Notes: generated by a model from the letters alone, not told the origin. A stretch of 64,000 nt of DNA from Selaginella moellendorffii (GCF_000143415.4 NW_003314262.1:3854021-3918020), one strand, 5' to 3'; positions 10,418 to 21,905 are shown, numbered from the stretch's first letter. Program-made: numbers and translations.

Positions 10418-11414
10418 AATTCGGTTCCATATGTTTTTTTCATCTATTGGGTTGTAAAAAAATATGGAAAGTAAAAATATTATCATTCCCTACTTTTAAA
10501 AAAACTATGGCATTTTTAATGTAGATGTTAATGAAAGTAAGATATTTTCATGTGTTCAATTTTTTTAGCTTTGTAAGTTGCTTTTATAAATTCATGATGC
10601 TTGCTAGGGGAGACCTTTAGGTTATTTGGTAAAAAAGGAAAAACATAATTGCAATAACTCCTTTACATAAATATATATGTTTATAATAAATAGAAAAAAT
10701 GCAACTTATAAGTGACTCAGACAAATCCACTAAATCCAAGACAATGATTCTTTAAACTTCTTATAATCCCTTGGGCTTGATTCAGCAGTTTATATAATCA
10801 TTAAATTTGAGGAGTCTAATTCGTATGTATTCAAATAAACAAATATAATGCAATCCCTTTTGGAAATAGATAATTGCAAGCTTGTTTTGATTTTTCATTA
10901 TTATTAATAAGCACTTCTTTGTCTCAAAATCTCATATGAATCAACATTCATGATATAAGCTGTTGTTGTTATCATGAGTGCAATATTTATTTTTTATTTG
11001 ATTTTACAAGACAAAGTTCCTCTCTATACAGATGTGTTGGTTTAAAACTCACCCAGGCGTTTTGGTTCTTCAAGACTGTACGAGTTTTCCATGATTTTCT
11101 CTTTTGTTTCTCTCAACTCGTTTCTTTTTCTTTCTCGTGATATACAGGAGAGATAGTCGAGTAGACATGCTCTCAAGTAACCTTCCTTGGCATTTGCCAT
11201 GTTTTTTTGCAAGTCCATCAAGACCTCCAGCAAGTTTTCGAGTGAATCTGATTAGATCTTGCTTATTAGACATGTCATACATAACTATATACACAATTGT
11301 TTCAGGAAAAAACAGCATCCCCATATGCCAATTGCGAAATGAAACGTTAGTTCTAAAATATCACACCTTGCAAACCCTTGAGAACTTTTACCTGTGGCCA
11401 TTTTCACCGCACAA

Positions 11415-11512
11415 GATGCGACACATACAGTGGACACGAGCCGAAACCTCGATTTTGCCACGTATGGAAAGTCAATTTTGCCACGTTATACAATCCCCAC
11501 TCCGTATAAATA
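11415..11512 (+). promoter_or_regulatory. ELIP copy 3 promoter: TATA box and conserved block
   Basis: The TATAAATA box is at 11505-11512, 81 bp before the ATG. Upstream are two GCCACGT motifs and the shared CACATACAGTGGACACGAGC block (about 11420-11440). It is the exact mirror of copy 1. Confidence 0.6.
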
Positions 11513-11592
11513 GCTTTGTGTCATTTGCCATCAGAAAGTAGCTCGTTGTTGCACTGTTGAATTTTGTTCTAGCTAGCTCCCAGCTCAAAACA

Positions 11593-12352
11593 ATGGCACT
11601 CGTCACAGGCAGCGGTATCGCAGCTCTCTCTTCTTCCTCGCTCATCTCCAACAAGATCCATGTCCAATCGCAATCGCCCACAAGCTCCATCGGGACAAGA
11701 AATCTAGTAGTAGTAAGAGCGTCCTCGAACAAATCAAGGGATGGTGGCGATGGCGGCATCAGTGGCGTTCTCGACGGCACCAAGAAGGAGATAACCCGCG
11801 AGGAGGTGCTCAAGAACCAGGCCGAGAACGAGTCGGAGAAGCGCTCCGTGTTTGGAGCCGTCCCATCGTCCGGATCCTTCTATCCCAGGCCAGAGGTCGA
11901 GAGGCGACCAGAGACTGGCGATCGATCGTTCCCCAGCTTGATGGCGTTCGATGGAGCCGGCCCGGAAACGATCAACGGAAGACTGGTAAGCGATTGGTGA
12001 TTTTTCTTCTCGTTTTTTTCTAGATCAACCAAGTAACTAACGTGAACTTGTCAAACAGGCAATGGTAGGATTGGTGTGGGCATTCGCAGTGGAGCGAATG
12101 ACGGGACAAACGGTGGCGGAGCAGCTCTACTCGCCGGGGAGCACTGGTCTTTTCCATTTTCTGGCGGTGGCACAGCTATTCGCGTACGCGTCGCTGGTGC
12201 CCATGTTTAAGGGCGAGAGCCCGGACAGCAGATCGTTTGGGCCATTTAGAGCCATGGCGGAGCGCTGGAATGGGCGAACCGCGATGCTTGGCTTCCTCGC
12301 CTTGGTGATCACCGAGTTTTTCACCAAGACTCCAGTGTTTCACATTATGTAA
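11593..12352 (+). CDS. ELIP: Early light-induced protein, copy 3 (type I, intact)
   Basis: Exon 1 is 11593-11985, exon 2 is 12059-12352 (intron 73 bp, phase 0); product 228 aa. Residues 1 to about 45 are a Ser/Arg-rich chloroplast transit peptide ending near VVVRA|SS. Residues 46-113 are a hydrophilic stroma-side stretch. Helix I (about 121-146) carries E125-x2-N128-x-R130 followed by AMVG. Helix II is about 162-181. Helix III (about 198-220) carries E199-R-W-N202-G-R204 followed by AMLG. These Glu, Asn and Arg residues ligate chlorophyll and form the inter-helix salt bridges of the LHC superfamily. Length and layout are normal for the family. The unknown gene lies 200 bp downstream on the same strand. 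Confidence 0.95.
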
Positions 12353-12550
12353 ATTTAATGGTTCCTAGTTTAAACTGTTCTAGATTTTCACTTCACTACA
12401 TTGAAGCTTCTTTACAAAGATTGCTGCGTGAACGATGCTCTTTCGAATCGAAATTGACAAAGATTCTTGTGTCTTCATTACGCTAGAGTTCTCAAGCTCC
12501 AACGAAACACCATCCCCGAGATTCCCGCCCGCAAGAATCCTAAAAACTTG

Positions 12551-13615
12551 ATGGAGCCAAGCAGTGTGTTGAGTCTGGAGCAGCCGCTGGTCCAGGTAGA
12601 GCAAGGGAGGGTCAAGAAATTCGGTGGCGATGGCGCCCTCGTGAGCGAAGAGGTGTCACAATTCCTCCTGGGTGAGCTTCTTTTCGAGATCCAAAGGCAC
12701 GGCAGCGCTTACGGCAGTCTCAAAGGAACTACGCGGGCATGGCTCCTCATGGCTTTGCTCTCCAACTTACTCGCGCGATTCTCTCCAAAGCCCGGAGAGC
12801 TCATCGACGGAGAACCACGGAAGTACAAAGCCAAAGCCACCTCCGCTCGCTGCGAGCAGGAGCTTAACGACGTGATCAAATGCCACACTCACGATTTCAA
12901 GCTAGACAAGAGTCTTCCCAGCGCTGTTCTTGTGGTGGTGCAAGGCGGGAGGGACGAAACCAAGTGGCCGGACAGCATGTACCAGGCACTGAGCCAGGCG
13001 GGCATGGGGGCAGCGATCAGGAACTCGTCGGCAAACAGGCTCCACTGCCTGGTGCTCGGCGATGGCTGGTGGGGCTGTGCAGAGATCCATCCTCTCGGCT
13101 ACGTGATGGTCAAGCCTGGCAAGCCCGGAAACAAGATCTCGAGCAAGGAATTCAGACGTCAGCTTGAATCCAAAGGGACGATCAAAAGCGGTAGTGCCAA
13201 GCTCCTCTCGGAGAGCTTCCAGCGCTATCCAGACAAGAAGAGCTTGTTGGTGGAGCTGGAGGAACGAGTGAGGCTGCAAACCGAGGAGGCGGCCAGGGCA
13301 CTCAACGCCAGGATCGTTTTCGACAAGATTGTGCACAACGAGGATATCGAACGCAGCTTCTCGCCTGTGACTGAGAAGAGAAGACTGCTGCTCGTAGGAG
13401 CGATTGTTTGTGACAGCACGGTCTACGAGAGCAGCATTCTGAGCTTCCCGGTGGCGCGCAAGGTAAGCGCCAATGACAAGCTTCTTGTTTCGGGTCTCCT
13501 CCGGATGTTTTTTGGCAACCGGGTGCTGCACTGGACGCTCCCCGGGATCCAGACACTGGTTGCCACACGCGACAAAGAGCTTAAAGAAAGAGTGAATGGC
13601 GTGCTAATGCCGTAG
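12551..13615 (+). CDS. Unrecognised 354-aa protein gene, copy B (intact)
   Basis: A single open frame. I chose the ATG at 12551 because 55565 is the equivalent in copy C; the frame is open 28 codons upstream without the start being needed. I do not recognise the family. The protein is soluble-looking with no signal peptide or membrane segment. It has a basic middle (RRQLESKGTIKSGSAKLL) and a probable helical segment rich in Glu/Arg (LLVELEERVRLQTEEAARAL, about residues 240-265), followed by hydrophobic strands (RRLLLVGAIVCDSTVYESS). It could be a Selaginella-specific family or a derivative of a transposon-borne gene. It always accompanies type I ELIP copies. Confidence 0.7.
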   Translation: MEPSSVLSLEQPLVQVEQGRVKKFGGDGALVSEEVSQFLLGELLFEIQRHGSAYGSLKGTTRAWLLMALLSNLLARFSPKPGELIDGEPRKYKAKATSARCEQELNDVIKCHTHDFKLDKSLPSAVLVVVQGGRDETKWPDSMYQALSQAGMGAAIRNSSANRLHCLVLGDGWWGCAEIHPLGYVMVKPGKPGNKISSKEFRRQLESKGTIKSGSAKLLSESFQRYPDKKSLLVELEERVRLQTEEAARALNARIVFDKIVHNEDIERSFSPVTEKRRLLLVGAIVCDSTVYESSILSFPVARKVSANDKLLVSGLLRMFFGNRVLHWTLPGIQTLVATRDKELKERVNGVLMP

Positions 13616-13710
13616 ACTTTGTTACGTTGGCGTAGAGTTTCGTGCTGCTGAGAATCGATAGCCATGAACAATCACGACGAAATGGTCGAAGTTTGAGATC
13701 TTGCTTAGAA

Positions 13711-15590
13711 CTAGGAGACCATCATGTTGGCTGCAAGGACATAACCAGTAGCTCCTCTCGGATCCTTGTCAATGACATTCTTGGCAACGAAATTCCCAAA
13801 CTCAACGGAGGATCTGTAGCTCCTACATGCCCCCAAGAGGCACTTCCAGTCCACAGTCTCGGGCTCGAAGGGCATGGTTTTGAGCAGCTCCTGGGCAGAA
13901 TGCAAATACCCGGCTCTCCCCAAGACATCGATCATGCACCGAAAGTGGAGCTTCACGGGCTGTACATGGAAGTCCATCTCTATCGACACGAAGCAAGATC
14001 TTGCCGCGTAGACGCTGCCAACGTGGCTGCATGCCACGAGCGCACAGCCAAAGCATCCATCCACGGACACGTCCATGGCGTTCATGGAGTGGAAAACGTA
14101 TAGTGCCTCTGCCGTTCTGTGCGTAAGCTGCAAGCAGTGTGGTCCATGCAACCACGTCCCTTTCGGGCATACGCAAGAACAAGGACCCGCAACGACAAAA
14201 ATGCCCATTAAGGGCAAATGCGGTCATAAAAGCAGTCCACGACACCAAATCATGATTTGTACCACTTTCAAACAGATATTTGGCTTCTACTACACATCCA
14301 TTTTCCGCAAACGTGCTGACCATTGCTGTTTTTATTTCAGTGCTCTCAATATGTGCAGCTCTGGAAAATTGTCTTGCCTCGTCTAGGTGCCCCATTCGGG
14401 CGTATGCAGAAATTAATGCGCATAATGGTACAGTGTTTTGCTCCGGCATAGTTTCAAAATAGATTCTCGCTTCCTCCAATTGGCCCCTGCAAGCAAGAAA
14501 CGATACCACAGTATTCCAGGATACCATATTTTTCTCGAACGCAGAATTGAAAAGGTCCATGACTCGCTCAAAATCCCCATTCGTGGCATATGCAGTCAAA
14601 AACTTTGTTCCACGTTACAATATCTTTTTCAAAAATATAATCGATCATTTAATTTCTGCATTCTATTAGCTTTCGCCAAGGCTGCTAGCACGGAATTGCA
14701 CGCCAAAGTGTTCCAATACGGCATGCAGTACGGCAATCGTAAGGATTCTTCCAAATACCCATACTGAGCAGCTGCGGCAACTATGGTTGTCCACGACACT
14801 ATATCTCTCCATGGCATCCGGTTAAATATTTTCTTTGCCTAATCTACGTGACCATTGTTACTATACGCAGCCAAGTAAACGAGGTCGTGTAGAAAGATAC
14901 TTTGGGCATATTCTGGGTATCCGGCGTCGGCATATGCTCTGACCATGGAAGTCCACGAGGCTAGATTCCCCTCCGGCATGTCCTCAAAACACGAGCTTGG
15001 CAGCATCTAATTTGCCGCAGTCTAAGTAGAGACCCAGCATTGTGTTCCAAGAAACTAATTCCTCTGGGGCATGTTCTCCCAAACCTTTTGGGCATCATTT
15101 GGCATGGCCATAGCTGAATCTCTCGGCCTGGTTTGCGAGCCGGATCGTGGCGTATGCCGCAAGCAAAGTATTGAAGCATGCAAGATCTCTTTCGGGAATC
15201 AGATCAAAGATATTCTCTGCTAGAGAGAGCGAGACGGCTCGAGCGTACCCTGCGAGCATTGCAGTCCACGGAACAAGATTGTGCAAAGGCATAAGATGAA
15301 GCAGTTCTCAGGCGCTATCAAGATGCCCAGCTTGGGCATAAGCAGAGATAATGGTGGACCATGAAATGAGATTCTGCTGAGGTATGCTCTCAAAGGTTTG
15401 ATGGGCTAAATCTAGCAATCGGTATCGTGAACAAGCCGCGAGAATTGCATTACAGCATGCAGTATCTAGCTGAGGCATTCTTTTGAAACCATGTTTCGCG
15501 TCCAGCAGTTGCCCTTTCCTGGCATAATCACATATCGTAACCGTGCTCGATGATATAGAGGCCATTTTATCACATTGTTTTTGCCACATA
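13711..15590 (-). pseudogene. PPR protein pseudogene (PLS/E-like), copy B
   Basis: The minus strand encodes about 14 degenerate pentatricopeptide repeats, such as MPERDVVAWTTLLAAYAQNG, MPEQNTVPLCALISAYARMG and IPQQNLISWSTIISAYAQAG. It ends in an E-domain-like tail (DWKCLLGACRSY...GATGYVLAANMMVS). PPR proteins bind organellar RNA for editing and processing. The reading frame is broken at least five times (near 14215, 14600, 14820, 15180 and 15300), so this copy is dead. It lies tail-to-tail about 100 bp after the unknown gene; copy C shows the same arrangement. Confidence 0.85.
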
Positions 15591-15882
15591 AGATTTTAGC
15601 CTTGTGTGTGAGGTATGTAGCTTTCCATTGAAGTGAAAAATGGCTGTTTCACATAGTAAGTTGTTATTACGGTTTAAGCATGATGAATCATTCTTGCACA
15701 CATCTACTACTATAAGGAGCAAACGCCAAACTTTGTGGGCCACCGGATCTGGCCAATCGGGGCCGTCCGATGGGGGGTAACTGTAAAGGGGTTATTTTTT
15801 TAACCACGTGTCAGGTGGTTAAATCCACTCCCAAATCGTTGCTGCTAGCTGGGATTCGAGCTTGATCGTGTCGTGATCCAGC

Positions 15883-16068
15883 TTGGTTTTGTTTTGTATG
15901 TTTTTCTAGGGTTTTTGAGATGGCGAGAGAGCCCTTGCCGTGGCCTGTCAAGTGAATTGGTTTTGTTTTGTATGTTTTTCTAGGGTTTTTGAGACAGCGA
16001 GAGAGCCCTTGCCGTGGCCTGTCAAGTGAATTGGTTTTGTTTTGTATGTTTTTCTAGGGTTTTTGAGG
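15883..16068. repeat. 74-bp tandem repeat, 2.5 copies
   Basis: Units start at 15883, 15957 and 16031, each opening TTGGTTTTGTTTTGTATG. The first two units differ at only two or three bases (GAGATGGCG against GAGACAGCG); the third stops after 38 bp. It lies within Helitron 1 between its 5' end and the Rep coding. Function unknown. Confidence 0.9.
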
Positions 16069-16069
16069 C

Positions 16070-16610
16070 CTGTGCCGCTGCTGCCGGTTTGCGATCCAAA
16101 TCGGAGGTGCTGTGTCAATGCTGGTGTCTTTGCTTCTGAGAACCCCATCGCAAGTTGTTATTTGTCATTCTTCTTTCATAACTTTGGTATTCTCATGCAG
16201 GATGTGTCTCCGCTTTTGGCTCTTCATCGCGTTACTGTGAGGAGTTCCATCAAATCAAGGTATTTGTAGTCCATAGAATTTGTATGGTCTTCATTTTTAC
16301 TCCACTGTGAGGAAATGGGATGAGGTGATTTAAACTCTTAAACGCTTTGAAGCACATTCTCTCGGCACAGCCTTGCTCACCTGGACGTGAAGCTTGACAA
16401 CATCTACATTTGCAATTGCATCTACAAGATTCACTCCAAGACCGTGCTGCCGAGGTAGATGTGACAACCACAAAGTTACTACTGCTCGATGAGCAAGACA
16501 GGAAGCTAAACAGCACCGCTTCCACGACCAACCTCAATGGAGTTCACGTTAGCTTGGACTCCCCCGAGGCTCCTGGAAAGTCCACGAATCATGGAGCAGC
16601 ATTTTTAACA
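16070..16610 (+). other. Unassigned stretch between Helitron 5' region and Rep
   Basis: A short open frame (about 16380-16612) encodes a Ser/Thr/Leu-rich peptide (QDSLQDRAAEVDVTTTKLLL). I do not recognise it. Its position fits host sequence captured by the Helitron or decayed Rep N-terminal sequence. The expected N-terminal part of Rep is not visible. Confidence 0.3.
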
Positions 16611-16611
16611 T

Positions 16612-19424
16612 GAAGCTAAAATATTTTCTCATGATATTACACAAAATAATATCTTTGGAAGATGTATTGCATTTATATACGTCATTGAGTTCCAAAAAAG
16701 AGGTTTGCCACATTGTCATTTCTTAGGCATATTAGATAATGAAAGTAAAATTAAAAACTGTGACACTATTGACCAATATGTATCTGCTCAATTACCTGAC
16801 CCTTTATCAAAGCCCGAACTATTTGAAATAATCACATCACATATAATACATGGTCCATGTGGATTACTAAATCCTCAAAGTTTATGTATGGAAAACAAAA
16901 AATGCTCCAAAAATTATCCCAAAAACTTCAATGACGGAACTACATATTGTGTGGATGGGTACCCTGAATATTTTAGACCAAACAATGGTCGCACCTTCCT
17001 TAAAAATGATGTTCCAATTGATAACAGATGGATTGTCCCATATAATAAATATTTATGTAAAAAATACAAAGCCCATATAAATATAGAAATATGTGCATCA
17101 ATTAAAAGTATTAAGTATCTTTTTCAATATGTTTATAAAGGATATGATTGTGCAACCATTCAAATCCAAATAGCTACTCAGTCTAAAAACGTATTAAACT
17201 GGGATGAAATCACAAATTTTATAAATACCCGATACATTTCAGCACCGGAAGCTATTTGGAGGATATTTAAATTTAAAATGCATGGGCGCTCACACCCTAT
17301 AATACGTCTGCCCGTACATCTTCCTGACTTCCAAAATGTGTATTTTACAGAAGGCTCGGAGCACAATGCCTTGCAAAGAGCAGCACGTAATGGAACAATG
17401 CTAACAAAATGGTTCGAACTCGATATTCATGATCTGAATGCAAGACAATATACCTACGTTGAAATACCTTTACATTATGTTTTCAATAAATCTACTAATG
17501 TATGGCAACGTCAAAAAACGAAAAAGGTTATTCCTCAACTATACTCAATATCTCCTCTAAATACCGAATTGTACCACTTACGTATTATTCTTCTTCATAA
17601 AAGAGGAGCGACATCCTTCGACAATATTAAAATAGTTAATGATGTAACTTACCAAAGCTTTCAACAAACTACTGTTGCTATGGGTCTTCTTGATGATGAT
17701 AACGAGTGGTATAATTGTTTACAAGAAACATGCAATTTTCAGATGCCTACACAATTGCGTCAACTCTTTACTTTCATATGTATTTTTTGCAATCCACAAG
17801 ACCCACTATATCTTTGGGATGTTTTTAAGGATTAGCTCTCTGAAGATTTTGGTAGAACAAATATTGTATGCAAATATAAACTTGCTCTAATAGACATTAA
17901 CTCAAAAATGAAAATACATGGTAAAACAAACCAATCATACAATTTACCTATCCCAATCCTAATACCTCTATTCAACCAATACCAAATTGCAACCATTCAT
18001 ATACAGAAATTTACCATTATATTAGAAACTTGAATGTTGAACAATTAGCTATATTCAATGAAATTGTTAATATTGTCGAGTACCCAATCGATACTAACTG
18101 TTTTATTTTTATTGATGGCCCTGGTGGTACTAGCAAAACATATTTATTAAATACAATGGTAAATTATTTTGAGTTTTACAATAAAAAAGTGGTTTGTATG
18201 GCATGGACAGGCATTGCAAGCACACTACTACACAATGGATAAACATCCCATACAACCTTTAAGTTACCAGTTCCAATTAATGATACATATATTTCTAGTT
18301 TAACATCTAATAACAGTGCCGGTAGATCTATGAAAGCAATACAAGTGCTTATTTGGGATGAAATTAGTATAGTTCATACACTTGCCTTTTTAGCTGTCGA
18401 CCGCTGCCTACGAGACTTAAAATAGAACAATTCTCCATTCGGTGGCATTGTTATTGTTATAAGTGGTGACTTTCGTCAAACATTACCAGTTATCCCACAC
18501 AGTCATCGAGCATAGATTGTTTCCACATCTGTAAGAATGAATAGTCTATGGAATTTATTTAGAAAGTTTCAATTGCAAACAAATATGCGGCTTGGCCCTA
18601 AGTTCCCAGACTGGGTAGAATGGCTATTGAAAGTCGGTGATGGAAATAATTACACACAAAACCCTATTTTACCACTTGATTCTATCCTTCTTCCTTCAGA
18701 ATTAATTAAAAGTACCTCTATTACTAATTTTGTATTCCCATGTATCGAAGATATTTCAAATGTTCAAATTGCAGCAAACAGAGCCATTTTAACACCTCTC
18801 AATGATGATACATTTCCAATTAACAACAACATCATCTCTCAATTACCAGGTCCACCTCAAATTTATACTAGCATTGACTCTGTTGATGTTGAACACCCTG
18901 AAGATTTCCCAATTGAATTTCTAAACTCTATGACTCCCTCTGGACTACTATCACACAAATTGATACTAAAAGAAGGTTGTATAGTTATTTTTCTGAGAAA
19001 TATGTCTCCAACAATTGGATTATGCAATGGAACTCGACTAATGGTCAAAAGAACTTCACCTAAAGTTTTGGACTGTGAAATAATTACAGGTGAATTTAAA
19101 GGTACTAGAACTTTTATCCCACGCATTAACTTAACACCCTCTGATTCAGATGTTCCATTCCATATGTCTTGAAAACAATTTCCTCTTCATCTTAGATACT
19201 GTTTAACAATTTCAAAATGCCAAGGTCAAACATTTGATCGTGTAGGCATCTACTTACCCCAACCAGTCTTTACCCATGGGCAGCTCTATGTTGCACTCTC
19301 AAGATGCATATCACCACAACAACTTGCAATTCAAGTTCACACAACCCATACACAAGGCCGCTTAATTCCATTCAATTCATCAACATTCATCATCAATACT
19401 GTATATAAAGAAGCTTTATATTAA
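16612..19424 (+). pseudogene. Helitron Rep/Pif1-like helicase, broken
   Basis: Rep part, 16612-17835: the RCR HUH motif is seen as KRGLPHCHFLG, followed by the family blocks HIIHGPCG, MENKKCSKNYPK, VPYNKYL and SIKYLFQYVYKG. The catalytic Tyr region upstream of KRGLPH is short. Helicase part, about 18018-19424: Walker A reads GPGGTSKT instead of GPGGTGKT, Walker B IWDEIS, motif III SGDFRQTLPVI, and the C-terminal LTISKCQGQTF and YVALSRC. A frameshift lies between 17835 and 18030, and there are in-frame stops at about 18240, 18423, 18513 and 19170. Rolling-circle replication function is therefore lost. Confidence 0.92.
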
Positions 19425-19536
19425 CTAACTCCTGTCTTACTACACCTTAAAACATAAAAACAAACTACAATAAACTTTGTTTATTCCCTATGGCCCAATG
19501 GATAGTAATGGACTAGTGCTAAAAATAAAGGAATCA

Positions 19537-19588
19537 TCTCACAAGGAAATTGTGAGATGTGAGCAAATTCTCACAAAGATATGTTAGT
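19537..19588. terminator. Candidate 3' hairpin and degenerate end of Helitron 1
   Basis: TCTCACAA-GGAAA-TTGTGAGA forms an 8-bp stem at 19537-19557. A further CTCACAA at 19569-19575 can pair with the same TTGTGAG. TTAG followed by T lies at 19584-19588. Helitron 3' ends normally carry a hairpin about 10 nt before CTRR, so this is a plausible but mutated end. Confidence 0.4.
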
Positions 19589-19770
19589 AAGTTTAAGAGG
19601 CTTTGCTAACTGTAAAGGGGTAACTGTAAAGGGGTTATTTCTTTAACCACGTGTTAGCGAATAATCGCGCTGATGTTTGCTCTCGGCCGCCAAGCCGCGT
19701 GGGACGAGAGAGGAAGGCATTATGACACGTGGCAAATGCAAGGTGTTGACCGTCGAGCGAAGAAAGCAAC

Positions 19771-20337
19771 ATGACAAATGTGTTCCTGCTGGGTGATTGC
19801 TGGCCGGCTATCCAAGGATGCAACAGCAATGGAGAAATTGCTGATTTTGGGGGAGTGAGCAATGGGATCAAACTTAGCACCAATGCGTTCCAAAAGGCAA
19901 TCAATCACATTGGTAGCTTTGGCAAGTTGGGAGGCGCGACCCTCTACGTGCCGCAAGGGAAATGGCTCACTGGATGCTTCTTTGGAGGGGAGATTATGGC
20001 GTGGCCGTGTACGGATCTTGGATCACTGTGCAGCAAGGGCGTGCTTTACTCCTACTCGGTCAGTGACAAGCTCATGGCGCTGGATCTCAAGCAAAACTCC
20101 TGGCACAAGATTGCCATGTCGGCCTCTGGCATTCCCTCGCAGATCCAGGACTATCTCCCCAAGCTGGTGGTTTGTAAGGGCCAGATCCTTCTCGTGGGTG
20201 TCGTCTGGGCATCGAGATCGCTCCAGCAGCAGCAGCAGCCCAAGGCCACAAGGAAGATCTGGCAACTGGAGCAGGATCGATCATCCTCCTGGCGGTGGAG
20301 CGAGGTATCGCAGCATCCGGACGCGCCGCTCGACTAG
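19771..20337 (+). CDS. Chimeric ORF: polygalacturonase fragment fused to F-box/kelch fragment
   Basis: One 188-codon frame from an ATG at 19771. Residues 1 to about 70 resemble the N-terminal part of plant GH28 polygalacturonases (DFGGVSNGIKLSTNAFQKAI, LYVPQGKWLTGCF). The DFG-x-GDG, NT-AF and VP-GKWLTG spacing is kept, but the catalytic Asp motifs that lie further on are absent. Residues about 75-185 resemble the kelch part of F-box proteins (VSDKLMALDLKQNSWHKIAM, YLPKLVVCKGQILLVGVVWA, ATRKIWQLEQ), with a short Gln run. The switch occurs near GGEIMAWPC. Such fusions are typical of Helitron exon capture. Whether it is expressed is unknown; an active pectinase is excluded. Confidence 0.7.
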   Translation: MTNVFLLGDCWPAIQGCNSNGEIADFGGVSNGIKLSTNAFQKAINHIGSFGKLGGATLYVPQGKWLTGCFFGGEIMAWPCTDLGSLCSKGVLYSYSVSDKLMALDLKQNSWHKIAMSASGIPSQIQDYLPKLVVCKGQILLVGVVWASRSLQQQQQPKATRKIWQLEQDRSSSWRWSEVSQHPDAPLD

Positions 20338-21905
20338 AATGTGGAGTGCTGAGTGAGGCGCTGGTGTGAGAGAGCGGCCTAAGGCGCTGGCAGAGGCGCT
20401 GAGAGGAGGCACCGAGCTAGGAATGAGGGTGCTCAGCAAGGCACTAAGGATTCTTATGCTCTGAACTTAATAGAAGAATTGCTTGGCATGTAGTTTCTCA
20501 GCCACTGGCATCAAAGGAGTAGCTTACATGCTTCTCATTGTGGCAGATCCGCATAGTCATTAGGATGGTAAGTTTTTTACTTTCTTTACCAGGTGAATTC
20601 ATGGGTGCAAGAGATTAGGACACAAGGTGCTAAGTGTTGGAATAGGTTTTGTCTTTTGCTATGGTGAGATTTTAGGTTATCCAAATGGTAATGCATAGTG
20701 CCATTGACAACCAATGACAAGTTGTAATCATGAGGTGATAAATTATGTATGTCTTTTGATGGTATCACCAGATCAAAATCCAAAACTGCTAGAGACCATG
20801 TTACAGGCATGTGATATTTCCATCTCCACAAAATCGCAGTTCATATCTCGGTTTCAATTTGAATTCTGTTTAACAGGTTATCCTAAGAGAGTGAATATTT
20901 ATTTTTAAGTGAACAGCTTTCTTTTTAATCCTAAATTTATTCTATTTTATAAATTATTATAATATTTGAATATTTAAAGTCAAAATTAACTTTTATAATT
21001 TAATTTAACTGTATTTGTAAATATAATATGAAAACTATATTTTATACAAATGGCCTGTTTAGATATAACTATAACATATGAAACCCAACACTAAGTGATG
21101 GTATATCAAATGTGGGTTGACTTAGTTTTATTAATGTGTAAGATCATGATCAAAGTTTCAAGTGTTAATACAAAAAAATAAAAAATAAAAAAATTCAACA
21201 ATAAGAGTACATATTATATTTTTATATGTAACCTTAACTATTTATAATCTAACTCATTATCAGAAAAACTAAAGTAATGTATGCAGTATTTGATTAAGCA
21301 GTAATATTTTAAAATATTTTTCCTAACTGTAAATATAGTTTTCTTAATACATAATAATATAGAATTACAGTTTCTATAACATATATATTTACAAAAAATT
21401 TTGTTAGTAATTATTTTATTGACTGGATTTGGGTAGTAATATTCTAAGTAAACTGCATAAATAAGTAATGTCTTGCTAAAAAAAAGAGTAATAATTATTC
21501 TTAGTAATTATTCTCTTTTGTTTGATAATATCTTAATATAAGTTTATCCCATGTAAAAATGTAATTTACATATAACATATTATTAATAATAGAAAATTTC
21601 ATGTTTATATTTTTTGGTCTGGTATTTTTTAAAATATATTCATATTTTTAAATAATAATTTGTATCTAATATTTTTATTAATGAATATTTATTCTTACTT
21701 ATGCCTAGGAATATATTTTGTTCTAAATATTTATATTATCAAGTTTACAAGAATTGATTTTTGTGTTCACCTAACATTTGCTGGGTATAATTCCCTCAAT
21801 TCTTCTTTCAAAGTGGAATATAATATTTATTTATTTGATACTATTCCAATTTTAGTTTTTAATAAAAAAATTTATAATAATCAAAACAGTATTTTGCTAA
21901 CTAGT
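20338..21905. other. Non-coding and AT-rich 3' region of Helitron 2
   Basis: Segment 20340-20890 has moderate GC and no gene I can support. Segment 20890-21905 is very AT-rich and closely resembles 42205-42790, the 3' region of another Helitron copy, in order and spacing (for example TACATATTATATTTTTATAT and GTATTTGATTAA). This shared 3' region supports the two elements being one family. Confidence 0.65.

Larger units (their letters stand above)
10418..13404. repeat. Right arm of the near-perfect inverted repeat
   Basis: Partner of 1-2987; the spacer between the arms is about 7.4 kb. Sequence beyond 13404 corresponds to bases left of the window, so the outer end of the repeat is not visible. 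Confidence 0.95.
15703..19608 (+). mobile_element. Helitron 1, autonomous-type relic with Rep/helicase
   Basis: The 5' end reads TCTACTACTATAAGGAGC, preceded by A, matching the TC start and A|T target of Helitrons. A subterminal block (GGGGTAACTGTAAAGGGGTT, about 15775-15805) recurs in the next two Helitrons. Rep and Pif1-type helicase coding follow. The 3' end is uncertain: a hairpin zone at 19537-19578 precedes TTAG|T at 19584-19588, a one-base variant of CTAG. Alternatively the element continues to the clear CTAG at 21929. Confidence 0.7.

Noticed and set aside
12902-13671. Minus-strand ORFs of 209, 88 and 82 codons
   Set aside because: Antisense shadows of the unknown 354-aa gene; same pattern in copies A and C.
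19771-20337. Functional polygalacturonase
   Set aside because: Only the N-terminal segment is present; the catalytic motifs are absent and the C-terminal half is kelch-like.
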